A stretch of 64,000 nucleotides of DNA from Stenotrophomonas sp. BIO128-Bstrain. GTDB lineage: Bacteria; Pseudomonadota; Gammaproteobacteria; Xanthomonadales; Xanthomonadaceae. This document shows, one piece after another, positions 1 through 7,724 of the stretch; position 1 is the stretch's first letter, and each line of letters opens with the position of its first letter. Location of the stretch: the NCBI RefSeq assembly GCF_030128875.1, contig NZ_CP124620.1, positions 1,116,001 to 1,180,000 of the forward strand, read 5' to 3'. The notes below the pieces were generated by a model. The model was not told the DNA's origin. It did no database searches and worked only from the letters and a program-made list of their open reading frames with translations. Position numbers and translations under genes: made by a program.

Positions 1-664
1 CACCGATTTCCTTCACCACGGCAGCCGTGACTTCCAGCAACAGGCGCGCCCGGTTCTCGATGGAGCCGCCGTAGGCGTCGGTACGGGTGTTGGACCCGTT
101 CTTGATGAACTGTTCCAGCAGGTAGCCGTTGGCACCGTGGACCTCGACGCCGTCAAAACCTGCGGCGATGGCGTTGGCCGCCGCCTTGCGGAAGTCCTCG
201 ACGATGTCGGGAAGCTCTTCGACTGCAAGCGCACGCGGCACGGAGGTATCGGCAAAGCCATTGTTGACGAAGACCTTGGTCTCAGCACGGATCGCCGATG
301 GCGCGACCGGGGCGGCGCCGTCGGGCTGGAGATCCACGTGGGAAACCCGACCGACGTGCCATAGCTGGACGAAGATCCGACCGCCCTTGGCATGAACGGC
401 ATCGGTCACTTCGCGCCAGCTTTCGATCTGTGCCGAGGTGTAGAGGCCAGGTGTGTCCTGATAGCCTTGCGCCTGCGGCGAGATCTGCGTTGCTTCCGTG
501 ATCAGCAGGCCGGCCGAAGCGCGCTGGCTGTAGTAGGTGGCGGCGTGTTCGCTGGGAACCAGGCCTGCACCCGCGCGATTGCGCGTCAACGGTGCCATCA
601 CGATGCGGTTGGAGAGTTTGAGTGAACCAAGGGTGTAGGGCTCGAAAAGCGTCTTGTCAGTCAT
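1..664 (-). CDS. Old yellow enzyme / N-ethylmaleimide reductase-type flavin oxidoreductase (partial)
   Basis: FMN-dependent NAD(P)H:flavin oxidoreductase of the old yellow enzyme family, which reduces activated C=C bonds or nitro groups in the cytoplasm. The 221 residues seen read MTDKTLFEPYTLGSLKLSNR, then MAPLTRNRA, the FVQLWHVGR segment, and the active-site stretch GFDGVEVHGANGYLLEQF followed by YGGSIENRARLLLEV, all typical of NemA-like proteins. The C-terminal third lies beyond the left edge, so the gene is cut by the window and not broken. The ATG at 664 gives the natural N-terminus, but no strong ribosome site precedes it. It lies 51 bases after the alpha/beta hydrolase on the same strand and is probably co-transcribed with it under the divergent TetR regulator. 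Confidence 0.9.
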   Translation of the reverse strand, partial: MTDKTLFEPYTLGSLKLSNRIVMAPLTRNRAGAGLVPSEHAATYYSQRASAGLLITEATQISPQAQGYQDTPGLYTSAQIESWREVTDAVHAKGGRIFVQLWHVGRVSHVDLQPDGAAPVAPSAIRAETKVFVNNGFADTSVPRALAVEELPDIVEDFRKAAANAIAAGFDGVEVHGANGYLLEQFIKNGSNTRTDAYGGSIENRARLLLEVTAAVVKEIG

Positions 665-715
665 GATTTATCTGCAGTGTCGGCGGTCAGGGAGGGGCGA
701 GGATGTGCCATGAAA

Positions 716-1561
716 TCACTCCTCCAGGAACTGGATCGCGTGTTTCAGGAAGCGTTCGGGATACTGGAACTGGGCACCGTGGCCGGCGTCGGGGTAGATC
801 AACAGCTGTGCGTTGGGAATGTTCTGCGACAGATGCCAGGCGTTAATAGTCGGGATCATCACGTCATGGACGCCATTGAGGACCAAGGTCGGCTGGCTGA
901 TCGCGCTGAGAAAGGCGTAGGGGTTTTCGCCCGGCAGCGGCTGCAGGTAGGCGGCATGCGCCTCGCTCTGGGCTTGGGCGACGGCCATGGAACTGGGGGG
1001 ATCCTGCTCAACGCGCTGGTGGCGGCGCTCCCAAAAGGCCAGGCCTGCCTGCCTGGCGGCTTCTGAGCGACCGAAGAACAGATACAGGAAGTCCTCGGCC
1101 GTCGGCACCGGATTGGGCGCGACCTCCAGTACTTTGGGCTCCATCTTTGGATCGCCACCACGCAGGCCGGTACCGAGAAGAAGCAGTTTGCGAACCAGTT
1201 GCGGGTGACGCAACGCGACTTCCTGCACCTGGAAGCCGCCGATGGAGAACCCCAGTAGATCGACCTGGGGCAGCCCAAGGGCCTGGATTACCAAGGCGAT
1301 GTCGTCCGCCATGTCCTCGATCCGGTTACGGGGCGTGCCGGTCGAAGAAGCAATGCCGCGGCCGTTGTAGAGGATGACTTCGCGGCCCGCAGCTAGGCCG
1401 TCGGTCAGTAGAGGATCCCAATGGTCCAAGCCACCTCGGAAATGCTGCACGAAGAACAGCGGGGGTTGTCCGCTGTTGGCGTTGCCCCAGCGGCGATAGG
1501 CAAAGCTCTCACCGTCTACTTCGATGAAGCGGGTGGGCGCACTCAGGTGTGTGTCGGTCAT
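716..1561 (-). CDS. Alpha/beta hydrolase
   Basis: Cytoplasmic alpha/beta-hydrolase fold enzyme of 281 residues; substrate unknown. The nucleophile elbow GFSIGG puts the catalytic Ser near residue 106. YNGRGIASSTG follows strand 3, and a C-terminal NGVHDVMIP / PDAGHGAQFQ stretch supplies the likely acid and His. The ATG at 1561 is preferred over one 20 codons upstream because GAGAGG sits about nine bases before it. First gene of a probable two-gene operon with the OYE reductase, divergent from a TetR regulator 132 bases away. That arrangement is common for small-molecule or electrophile response modules; the inducer cannot be read from sequence. Confidence 0.85.
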   Translation of the reverse strand: MTDTHLSAPTRFIEVDGESFAYRRWGNANSGQPPLFFVQHFRGGLDHWDPLLTDGLAAGREVILYNGRGIASSTGTPRNRIEDMADDIALVIQALGLPQVDLLGFSIGGFQVQEVALRHPQLVRKLLLLGTGLRGGDPKMEPKVLEVAPNPVPTAEDFLYLFFGRSEAARQAGLAFWERRHQRVEQDPPSSMAVAQAQSEAHAAYLQPLPGENPYAFLSAISQPTLVLNGVHDVMIPTINAWHLSQNIPNAQLLIYPDAGHGAQFQYPERFLKHAIQFLEE

Positions 1562-1626
1562 TTGCAGAATCCTCTCGGAAGCAGGTTGCGCAATGATGTC
1601 GATCATCATCTTTAAAGTCAAGCACT

Positions 1627-1654
1627 TTGATGTTGAGTGACATCAATGTATAGT
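1627..1654 (+). promoter_or_regulatory. Candidate promoter and TetR operator
   Basis: The inverted repeat TGATGT-N6-ACATCA at 1628-1645 lies in the divergent gap between the hydrolase and the TetR gene. It overlaps a plausible plus-strand promoter, TTGATG (1627-1632), 16-base spacer, TATAGT (1649-1654). A repressor bound there would cover the space between -35 and -10, so autoregulation and control of the hydrolase-reductase pair is the simple reading. The repeat is seen directly; its function is inferred. Confidence 0.5.
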
Positions 1655-1693
1655 GTTGCTGTACCTAAAGGCACATTTAGAGAGATCCAAGGC

Positions 1694-2278
1694 ATGAAAG
1701 TCACCAAAGCGCAGATGCAAGCCAACCGAGCGCATATCGTGAAGACGGCCTCCCATCTGTTTCGCGAGCGGGGCTATGACGGCGTCGGAATCGCCGATCT
1801 GATGGGGGCCGCAGGCTTCACTCACGGTGGCTTCTACAAGCATTTCGGGTCCAAGGCTGACCTGATGGCGGAAGCTGCGCGCTGTGGCTTTGAGCAGGGC
1901 ACCGCCAAGGCAGAGGGCTTCGATGCACAGGCGTTCGTTGGCTATTACCTGTCTCGAAAGCATCGGGACGATCGTGCTGATGGTTGCACCGTCGCCGCGC
2001 TGAGCGGAGACGCGGCGCGGCAGCCGGAGTCCACCAAGGAGGCTTTTGCGGCCGGCATCGAAAGCATGCTTCATGGGCTTGCAGACGGGGTAGGCGCGCA
2101 GGACGGCAGTGGGCGCGAGCGCAACTTGCGAGCCCAGAGTATCGATACAATTGCTCAAGTTGTGGGCGCATTAGTGCTGTCCAGGGCGTGCCCTGATGAT
2201 TCGCCGCTTGCCGATGAGATTCTGGATGTTTGCCGCGCCGCAGTTCTCTCAAGAACATCTGCGTCTGCTGGTGCGTAG
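1694..2278 (+). CDS. TetR/AcrR family transcriptional regulator
   Basis: A 194-residue one-component repressor. The N-terminal helix-turn-helix is clear: RAHIVKTASHLFRERGYDGV, then IADLMGAAGFTHGGFYKHFG, the classic TetR recognition helix with the GGFYKHF signature near residues 40-50. The C-terminal ligand domain is less conserved and the ligand is unknown; this type (GFTHGGFYKHFGSK) often controls reductases of electrophilic compounds. ATG 1694 is chosen because AGAGA lies at a suitable distance upstream and the HTH then starts near residue 10; an in-frame upstream start adds 19 unlikely residues. Divergent from the hydrolase/OYE operon with an inverted repeat between. Confidence 0.9.
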   Translation: MKVTKAQMQANRAHIVKTASHLFRERGYDGVGIADLMGAAGFTHGGFYKHFGSKADLMAEAARCGFEQGTAKAEGFDAQAFVGYYLSRKHRDDRADGCTVAALSGDAARQPESTKEAFAAGIESMLHGLADGVGAQDGSGRERNLRAQSIDTIAQVVGALVLSRACPDDSPLADEILDVCRAAVLSRTSASAGA

Positions 2279-2910
2279 AATCGCCTCGCGCTATTGCTAA
2301 CAGTAAACGGGAAGCAAGGCAGCAAATGCTGATTTGAAGGAAGCCGGATCAGTGAACTCAGCCGATGAACGCCTTGAGCAATCAATCAAAGGCTCAGTGC
2401 AACTGCACAGTTCCGAGACAGAAGGTCAGCTGTCCCAAACGACGTCTCCATGCGGGCACGTGGTGTCACCACACGATTCATCGTCGGAATGTGGAAGAAC
2501 ACCTCCGTTAGCCCCTTCCTTCAGTTCGGAAGAGGTCGGCGAGGGAGGTTGCGGATCGATTTCAACGATTTCAGATGGAGAGCAATCTCAGGATTGCAGT
2601 TCGATGGGTTGCAATCATTGGCTCAAACCCTCACCCCCAGCCGCGCACCCTGGTTAGGGATAGTGATGCTCGTGCCGGGGAGCAAACAAGCGGCGTACGA
2701 GTCTGATTGACCTGGCACGCGGTGCAGACGGCACTTGATCTGGCTCCGGAGCGGTCGCGAGCGGTTCATCTCAAATCGATCTTCGCTGCGATCAGCTCTG
2801 AGGGGGGTGCGGTGAGCAGATCACCTTTAAGCACGTTCAGGTTGGGTTGTAGTCTGTCGAACGCGGCATCTCTTCAAAAGAGAGGCTTCCGCGGTCCTGG
2901 TTGTGGAGCG
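2279..2910. other. Gene-poor stretch, no recognisable gene
   Basis: 632 bases between two regulator genes. Short open frames exist (for example 2334-2657 and 2450-2710 on the plus strand), but their translations match no family I know and lack convincing ribosome sites. I see no tRNA, strong terminator or insertion-sequence end. It may be decayed DNA. Confidence 0.5.
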
Positions 2911-3489
2911 CTAGGGATTGATCTCTGCGGTAGCGGCGCTGACACCGTTGAAGAACGAGTTCAGAACAAGATCGTGCGCACTCACTGGAGCCACTCGACC
3001 AAGGCTTACTGCCCGAGTCGCACCGTAGACCGCAGAGCCATAGAGCTCGTTCATCCACGATGCTGGCATGTCGATGCGAAGGAAGCCTTCCTTCTGGCAT
3101 CGGAGAAAGAATGACTCCATCCTCTCGTCGAAAAAGCGCCATTCCGGCATTGCGAAATAGAGGGCGCCTCTGGCTAAGGCCTCTTCCACGCTATGCGTGA
3201 AGAAGAAGCTGTACACGTCGCGATGCTGCAGGAACGCTTGAGTGACGTGAGAGAGACAGCCATATGGCTTGCCGTTCTCTAGATCTGCCTCATCTAGGGT
3301 GCGCTTCATCAGAGACACCGCGTAGCCGGTGAGTACCGAAAGAAGCTGTTCGCGCGTCGGAACAAATCGGTATAGCGTCGCACGGCTTATGCCTGCGGCC
3401 TTGGCGAGTTCTTGCAAACTGCTCCGGGGGCGCAGGGCCAAGGCGGCTGCAATCCGCTCGATTAGAGCCTCATCGTTACTCAACGCCAT
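2911..3489 (-). CDS. TetR family transcriptional regulator
   Basis: A 192-residue TetR-type regulator. The DNA-binding part reads LIERIAAALALRPRSSLQEL followed by AKAAGISRATLYRFVPTRE, a good TetR helix-turn-helix. The C-terminal region holds hydrophobic helices (VYSFFFTHSVEEALARGALY) of the ligand/dimer domain. I take ATG 3489, which puts the HTH close to the N-terminus; ATG codons at 3537/3540 would add 16-17 residues and cannot be excluded. It faces a short-chain dehydrogenase across 423 bases that contain a perfect inverted repeat, so it probably represses that gene and itself. Ligand unknown. Confidence 0.85.
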   Translation of the reverse strand: MALSNDEALIERIAAALALRPRSSLQELAKAAGISRATLYRFVPTREQLLSVLTGYAVSLMKRTLDEADLENGKPYGCLSHVTQAFLQHRDVYSFFFTHSVEEALARGALYFAMPEWRFFDERMESFFLRCQKEGFLRIDMPASWMNELYGSAVYGATRAVSLGRVAPVSAHDLVLNSFFNGVSAATAEINP

Positions 3490-3566
3490 GAAAATGATCT
3501 CGACACTTGACGCGGTGTGGTTTTGGTGCGCCTGCATCATACCAGTTGAGCTTTAGATGGGTGAAG

Positions 3567-3584
3567 TGAATCAATGATGATTCA
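3567..3584. promoter_or_regulatory. Inverted repeat, likely TetR operator
   Basis: Perfect inverted repeat TGAATCA-ATGA-TGATTCA in the gap between the TetR gene and the short-chain dehydrogenase. A TATAGT hexamer at 3600-3605 is a possible plus-strand -10. The rest of the 3490-3912 gap shows no gene. The role as operator is inferred from position and symmetry. Confidence 0.45.
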
Positions 3585-3912
3585 TATGAGATCAATCAGT
3601 ATAGTCCGGGTAGTGAGGTCAAGCGATCTCGGGCCGCACCTGACGAGTCACGGCCTGGTGTCGCAGTCGATAGTCGTTTCAGGCACTCATCCACGCTGAA
3701 GAAAGAGACGCATGGAGGCTCATCATCTTGGGGTGTAGACAGCAGCGTGATGACTCTGATGGCTTGCTTCGTATCCGTTCGTCCACGCCTTCAGTGAGGT
3801 GCTTCATTTGGACTCTGAACGGTATTGATCGTCTGAAGAGCGACGGGACATCGAGTCGGTACCGGCCTCACACACTCCGGATCACGACTCTTCACTACTA
3901 AAGAGATAAGAC

Positions 3913-4854
3913 ATGAGTAAGGAAATTAGCTTCGAAAACAAAGTCATCGTGGTCACAGGCTCAGGCAGGGGGCTGGGCCGTGCCTATGCCGTTGAGTTCG
4001 CCCGTCGCGGCGCCAAAGTCGTTATCAACGACTTCGGCGGGTCCCGCGTCGGCGAGGGTTCGTCAACGACGCCTGCCGAAGAAGCGGTAGCGGAGCTCCT
4101 CGCATTGGGCGCGGAAGCCGTTGCAAATTATGATGACATTTCACAAGAAGCCGGCGCCGCAAACCTGATCAAGGCGGCAATTGATGCTTTCGGTCGAATT
4201 GACGTCATTGTCAATAATGCAGGTATTGCGGGTGGTTGGCCTCTGCTTGAGTCGCCGAACGAACTGTTTGAGCGATTCTGGCGCGTTCACTTGCTGGGTA
4301 GTGTCAATGTCACACGCGCAGCCTGGCCGTACTTCATCAAGCAAGGCGGCGGGCGAGTGGTCAACATCACTTCAGAGGCTGCCATGTGGGGCATGGTGGG
4401 ACAGGCCGTGTACGGCAGTGCCAAAGGCGCGGTCAACGGTTTGACCAAAGTGCTTGCTCTCGAAGGTGCCCCATTCAACATCGCAGTAAACGCCATTGCA
4501 CCCGCAGCCTACACTCGGATGCAGGCAGAAGTGATCACCGACCCCGTGCACAGCGAGTTCGCGCGAAAGTCGATGACCGCAGAGCTGGTGGTTCCTGCGA
4601 TCGTTTTCCTTGCGCATGAGTCTGCAAAGGTCAACGGCCAGATCTTCGGTGCTTACTCCGGGCGAGTGGGCCGTGTGATCACCGGCGCCGTCCCAGGCTA
4701 TTACGACGCGAACATGACGGTCGAAACACTTCGCGACAACTGGGACGTAGCAGTCGGCGGCGTGGAGGATGTTCTCATCCCAGCAGAGCTGCTTGAAGCA
4801 GGTCCTCTTCTTACAGAAGCGGCAATGAAAAACCGCGAGAATGCTCCACAGTAA
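3913..4854 (+). CDS. Short-chain dehydrogenase/reductase, hydroxyacyl-CoA dehydrogenase-like
   Basis: A 313-residue NAD(P)-dependent oxidoreductase of the SDR superfamily. The cofactor motif TGSGRGLGRAYA begins near residue 15, NNAG is at 101-104, and the catalytic residues are Ser154 with Tyr167 and Lys171 (YGSAK). The long loop after the first strands (NDFGGSRVGEGSSTTPAEEA) and the extended C-terminus resemble the SDR domain of 17-beta-HSD type 4 / bacterial FabG-like 3-hydroxyacyl-CoA dehydrogenases, so a 3-hydroxyacyl-CoA or steroid-like substrate is plausible, not proven. AGAGA precedes the ATG. Divergent from a TetR regulator that probably controls it. Confidence 0.88.
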   Translation: MSKEISFENKVIVVTGSGRGLGRAYAVEFARRGAKVVINDFGGSRVGEGSSTTPAEEAVAELLALGAEAVANYDDISQEAGAANLIKAAIDAFGRIDVIVNNAGIAGGWPLLESPNELFERFWRVHLLGSVNVTRAAWPYFIKQGGGRVVNITSEAAMWGMVGQAVYGSAKGAVNGLTKVLALEGAPFNIAVNAIAPAAYTRMQAEVITDPVHSEFARKSMTAELVVPAIVFLAHESAKVNGQIFGAYSGRVGRVITGAVPGYYDANMTVETLRDNWDVAVGGVEDVLIPAELLEAGPLLTEAAMKNRENAPQ

Positions 4855-5324
4855 TGTGATCTGATCTTTCACAGCTTGGAGGTCCGAGCGTGTAACCGTT
4901 GCTCACGCTGGCCAACAGGAACGGTGTTGTAAGACAGGAGCACGCTGCCCAGATCGCCCTTCGGGGTGAACTGGGCATGCGGCTCGGTTTGAAGGCGGAA
5001 GCAAGGCTTGAGATCCTGATGGGGAGCAGGTCCATGGAAGAGCCTGCGCTAGCAGTAACGGATGGTAACGGCGGTGGCGGTTGGCCTCTTATCTGAATCC
5101 GAAAGACCAACGGATATTTGTGGCGATGATCAAGTCATAGAGTCTGGACTTGCTAGACCAAGATTGATCCGGAATCCCAGCCTTTCCTTGCTCGGGATGC
5201 GCTCCTGGTCGATCTGACGCGCGTCAACCCTAGCGAGCAGTGCCAACCCTGCCGAGCCGTTCAGCAGCTTTCCACGCACTCTCCTGAGCTAGGATACCTT
5301 TCCGCCAAAGCTCTATTTTCAGCC
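4855..5324. other. Intergenic stretch with no recognised gene
   Basis: 470 bases between the dehydrogenase and the DUF429 gene. A 65-codon frame at 4899-5096 with a TTG start gives a helical-looking peptide (IALRGELGMRLGLKAEARLE) that I cannot assign; it could be a relic. No RNA gene or clear terminator seen. Confidence 0.4.
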
Positions 5325-6275
5325 ATGAAGCTGGTTCCCGCCGTCGTGGCGCATTGTGACTGGAGCATCGCCGACCGAAAGCGATGGATGGCAATAGCGG
5401 TCAAAGAAGAATCCGGCTGGTCCATTCTTCGGCCTCGCTTGGTCGGCCAAACCGCGACGATGCTTGATCGCTTGCGCGCTGCTGCGCGGACGTCGGGATC
5501 GGTTCTTGTGGGCTTTGACTTCCCTATTGGAGTTCCGGAGGCCTACGGAAAGCTAACCGGTCTGAGCGGATTTCGCGAAGGCCTGAGCGAGTGGGGAAGA
5601 GGCAGCTGGGAGCGCTGGTTTACCGTTTGCGATGAGTCAGAGCTGGTTGATTTCCGACAGCCCTTCTATCCGTCCAGGCCGGGCGGACGGCGACTCTCCC
5701 ATCTCACAGATGGCCTAGGCCTGAGTCGCCATGAGCTCCTTCGAAAGTGCGAGCGTTCCACTGACTACCGGGCAGCTGGCTGTCCGCTGTTTTGGACCTT
5801 GGGCGCCAATCAGGTGGGCAAGGGGGCCATCTCCGGCTGGCAGGAGTTGTTGATTCCGTCGCAACGAGAAATTGCGCTCTGGCCGTTCGACGGAGCGCTT
5901 GAAGGTTTGGTTGAGCAGCACGCGATCGTGGTCTGTGAGACCTACCCGGCCGATGTCTATCACCGCTTGGGTATCGCCCGTGCGCCGAGATGGAGCAAGA
6001 CAGCGGCGGCCGGTCGGGCGTCCGCCGGGGTGGCTATCGAGGGCTGGCTGACGGCTTTCGCAGGTCGCTCCGAAACGGGTCTTGTCGCGGATCTCCATGC
6101 GGGATTTGGGTCTGGATCTGACGCTGAGGACAGATTCGATGCAGTGATCGGGCTCCTAGGAATGCTTGATGTCGTTGACGGGAGGCATGCAGAGGGACCT
6201 CTTCTAAGCGCTGCGGCGTTGCAATGGGAAGGGTGGATCCTCGGCCAAGCAGTAGGCAAGCAGGGCGCCGAGTGA
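5325..6275 (+). CDS. DUF429 family protein (predicted RNase H-like nuclease)
   Basis: A 316-residue protein with the layout of DUF429 proteins, which adopt an RNase H-like fold and are predicted nucleases. Visible blocks are the first strand VVAHCDWSIADRKRWMAIAV, the VGFDFPIGVPEAYG acidic strand, VCETYPADVYHRLG and the C-terminal DRFDAVIGLLGM helix. The acidic residues in these blocks would form the metal site. No signal peptide, so cytoplasmic. It stands alone between intergenic stretches. No biological role is established for the family, and none is implied by the neighbours. Confidence 0.7.
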   Translation: MKLVPAVVAHCDWSIADRKRWMAIAVKEESGWSILRPRLVGQTATMLDRLRAAARTSGSVLVGFDFPIGVPEAYGKLTGLSGFREGLSEWGRGSWERWFTVCDESELVDFRQPFYPSRPGGRRLSHLTDGLGLSRHELLRKCERSTDYRAAGCPLFWTLGANQVGKGAISGWQELLIPSQREIALWPFDGALEGLVEQHAIVVCETYPADVYHRLGIARAPRWSKTAAAGRASAGVAIEGWLTAFAGRSETGLVADLHAGFGSGSDAEDRFDAVIGLLGMLDVVDGRHAEGPLLSAAALQWEGWILGQAVGKQGAE

Positions 6276-6474
6276 GGCTCTTTGTCAATGTGTCAGACCA
6301 AATGTCTGTCTGGTCGAGTGCCGTGTCGAATGAGCGGGCGAGCAAGTGGAGACCGTTGCGCACAGAGTGGTGGTACACACGCTGACTGGACGATTGCGTC
6401 ACCGCTGAGGGTGGGGGCGCTCCCTTGAGGTCGGCGATAAAATAGACCAATCAACCGAACTTAGTGGGCGGCCT

Positions 6475-6696
6475 ATGTGTTGGGTATGCGAAGGGAAGAA
6501 GACAAAAAGTGTGTCGACTGATGAGGATTGGGATCTCTATCATCGAATTCTTCACGGTCGCGCTGGTGGCAAGACGTGGAAAGATGCAGAAAAGGAAGAG
6601 GCAGATGCCTGCCCCGTTCTTGGGAAGAAGCCCAGTAGCGAGAAGGGTGATGGAGACGCCAGCCGGGCACGTGTTGCAGCCTCCCCTGAGCGGTGA
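6475..6696 (+). CDS. Small hypothetical protein
   Basis: A 73-codon frame starting MCWVCEGKKTKSVSTDEDWD, rich in charged residues (GKTWKDAEKEEADACPVL), with two cysteines in a CWVC pair. I do not recognise it. The composition looks more protein-like than neighbouring shadow frames, but the ribosome site is weak. It lies in the 509-base gap 6276-6784, which otherwise shows only a hairpin at 6676-6702 overlapping the end of this frame. Confidence 0.3.
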   Translation: MCWVCEGKKTKSVSTDEDWDLYHRILHGRAGGKTWKDAEKEEADACPVLGKKPSSEKGDGDASRARVAASPER

Positions 6697-6702
6697 GGCT
6701 GC
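6676..6702. terminator. Hairpin, possible bidirectional terminator
   Basis: Perfect 8-base stem GCAGCCTC / GAGGCTGC with an 11-base loop, downstream of the dehydroquinate dehydratase operon (minus strand) and at the end of the small plus-strand frame. There is no T-run on either side, so termination is uncertain. Confidence 0.3.
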
Positions 6703-6784
6703 CTAGGTCCGGGAGCCTAAGGATCTAGTTCGCAGGACTCCCCGGATTGCGCAAGCGCTGAATGGTTCTCTGGCTGGCCGGGGA

Positions 6785-7693
6785 TCACTTACCTAGCACT
6801 GCCCCGTGGACGGTGTCGAGCACCTTCCTCAGCTGGCCGACGTCGACTTGGCCTGGTGCGGATGGTGTACCGATCATGCCGAAGGTCAGATCGCTGCCGA
6901 ACACTTCGCCAGACAATCGCGTAATGGCGCCCACTCCGCCCATCGACATCGTCAGTTGGGGTTTGTCTGAATAGGTGGCGCGCATCTGAGAAGTGGCGTC
7001 TAGAAGCACGAGCACGTCGGCAGGACTCTGAGGCATCACCGCAATCTTCAGGATGTCGGCACCCAGTTGATCCTGACGGCGCAGGCGCGCGATGATCTCG
7101 GCTGTCGGTGGCGTCTTGTGGAAGTCGTGGCTCGACATGACCACCTTGATCCCTTTGGCATGTGCCTCGGTCACCAGGGCCACCACCACGTCCGGGGCAC
7201 GAAACATCTCCACATCGAGAAGGTCGATGAAACCGGCTTGGATCAGCTTGATATAAAGCGCGCTGTAGTCAGCGTCGGTGATCGGCTTGCTGCCACCCTC
7301 TGCCTGGGTGCGGAAGGTCACGATCATCGGCTTGTTGCGCGCCGCCACCGCGACCTGCTTGCCCAGCGCGGCGATGCGGACTGGGTCGGTGGCGAAGTCA
7401 AGATAGTCAATACGGAACTCGATGAGATCGGCATCGGCATTCGCGCCGATGATGCGAGCCTGTGCCAGTACCTGTTCAGCGTTTGCACCGGTCGTCGGCA
7501 CGATAGTTTTCGGTGCGCCTTCGCCGATCACCGTGGTGCGGATGGTGAAGGGATCGGCGTGGCGCAGTGTTACCGGCGCGGCAGCTGCGCTCGTGGCTGC
7601 TGCTGCGGCTGCCATGGCGGTGGGAGCACCTACTGCGAGTAGTGGCAGGGCGAGCAGGATGGAGGCGGCAGCACGCTGCGTGATGGTCTTCAT
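6785..7693 (-). CDS. aroD: Type I 3-dehydroquinate dehydratase, exported (QuiB-like)
   Basis: Class I 3-dehydroquinate dehydratase (3-dehydroquinate to 3-dehydroshikimate, Schiff-base mechanism), 302 residues. The first ~30 residues (KTITQRAAASILLALPLLAV then AMAAA) are a signal peptide, so it acts in the periplasm, unlike the biosynthetic enzyme. Catalytic His189 (SSHDFHKTP) and Lys216 (ADILKIAVMP) are present, with substrate-binding EFRIDYL and FRTQAEGG. GGAG precedes ATG 7693. Last gene of the minus-strand operon that includes an OprB porin and a beta-helix protein. In Acinetobacter an exported type I enzyme, QuiB, serves quinate catabolism, and the context here suggests the same job. Confidence 0.9.
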   Translation of the reverse strand: MKTITQRAAASILLALPLLAVGAPTAMAAAAAATSAAAAPVTLRHADPFTIRTTVIGEGAPKTIVPTTGANAEQVLAQARIIGANADADLIEFRIDYLDFATDPVRIAALGKQVAVAARNKPMIVTFRTQAEGGSKPITDADYSALYIKLIQAGFIDLLDVEMFRAPDVVVALVTEAHAKGIKVVMSSHDFHKTPPTAEIIARLRRQDQLGADILKIAVMPQSPADVLVLLDATSQMRATYSDKPQLTMSMGGVGAITRLSGEVFGSDLTFGMIGTPSAPGQVDVGQLRKVLDTVHGAVLGK

Positions 7694-7724
7694 AGGATGA
7701 CTCCAGTGGTTGCGAAAATGCGAA

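Noticed and set aside
4899..5096. 65-codon frame with TTG start
   Set aside because: Weak start, no family; listed only as part of a gene-poor stretch.
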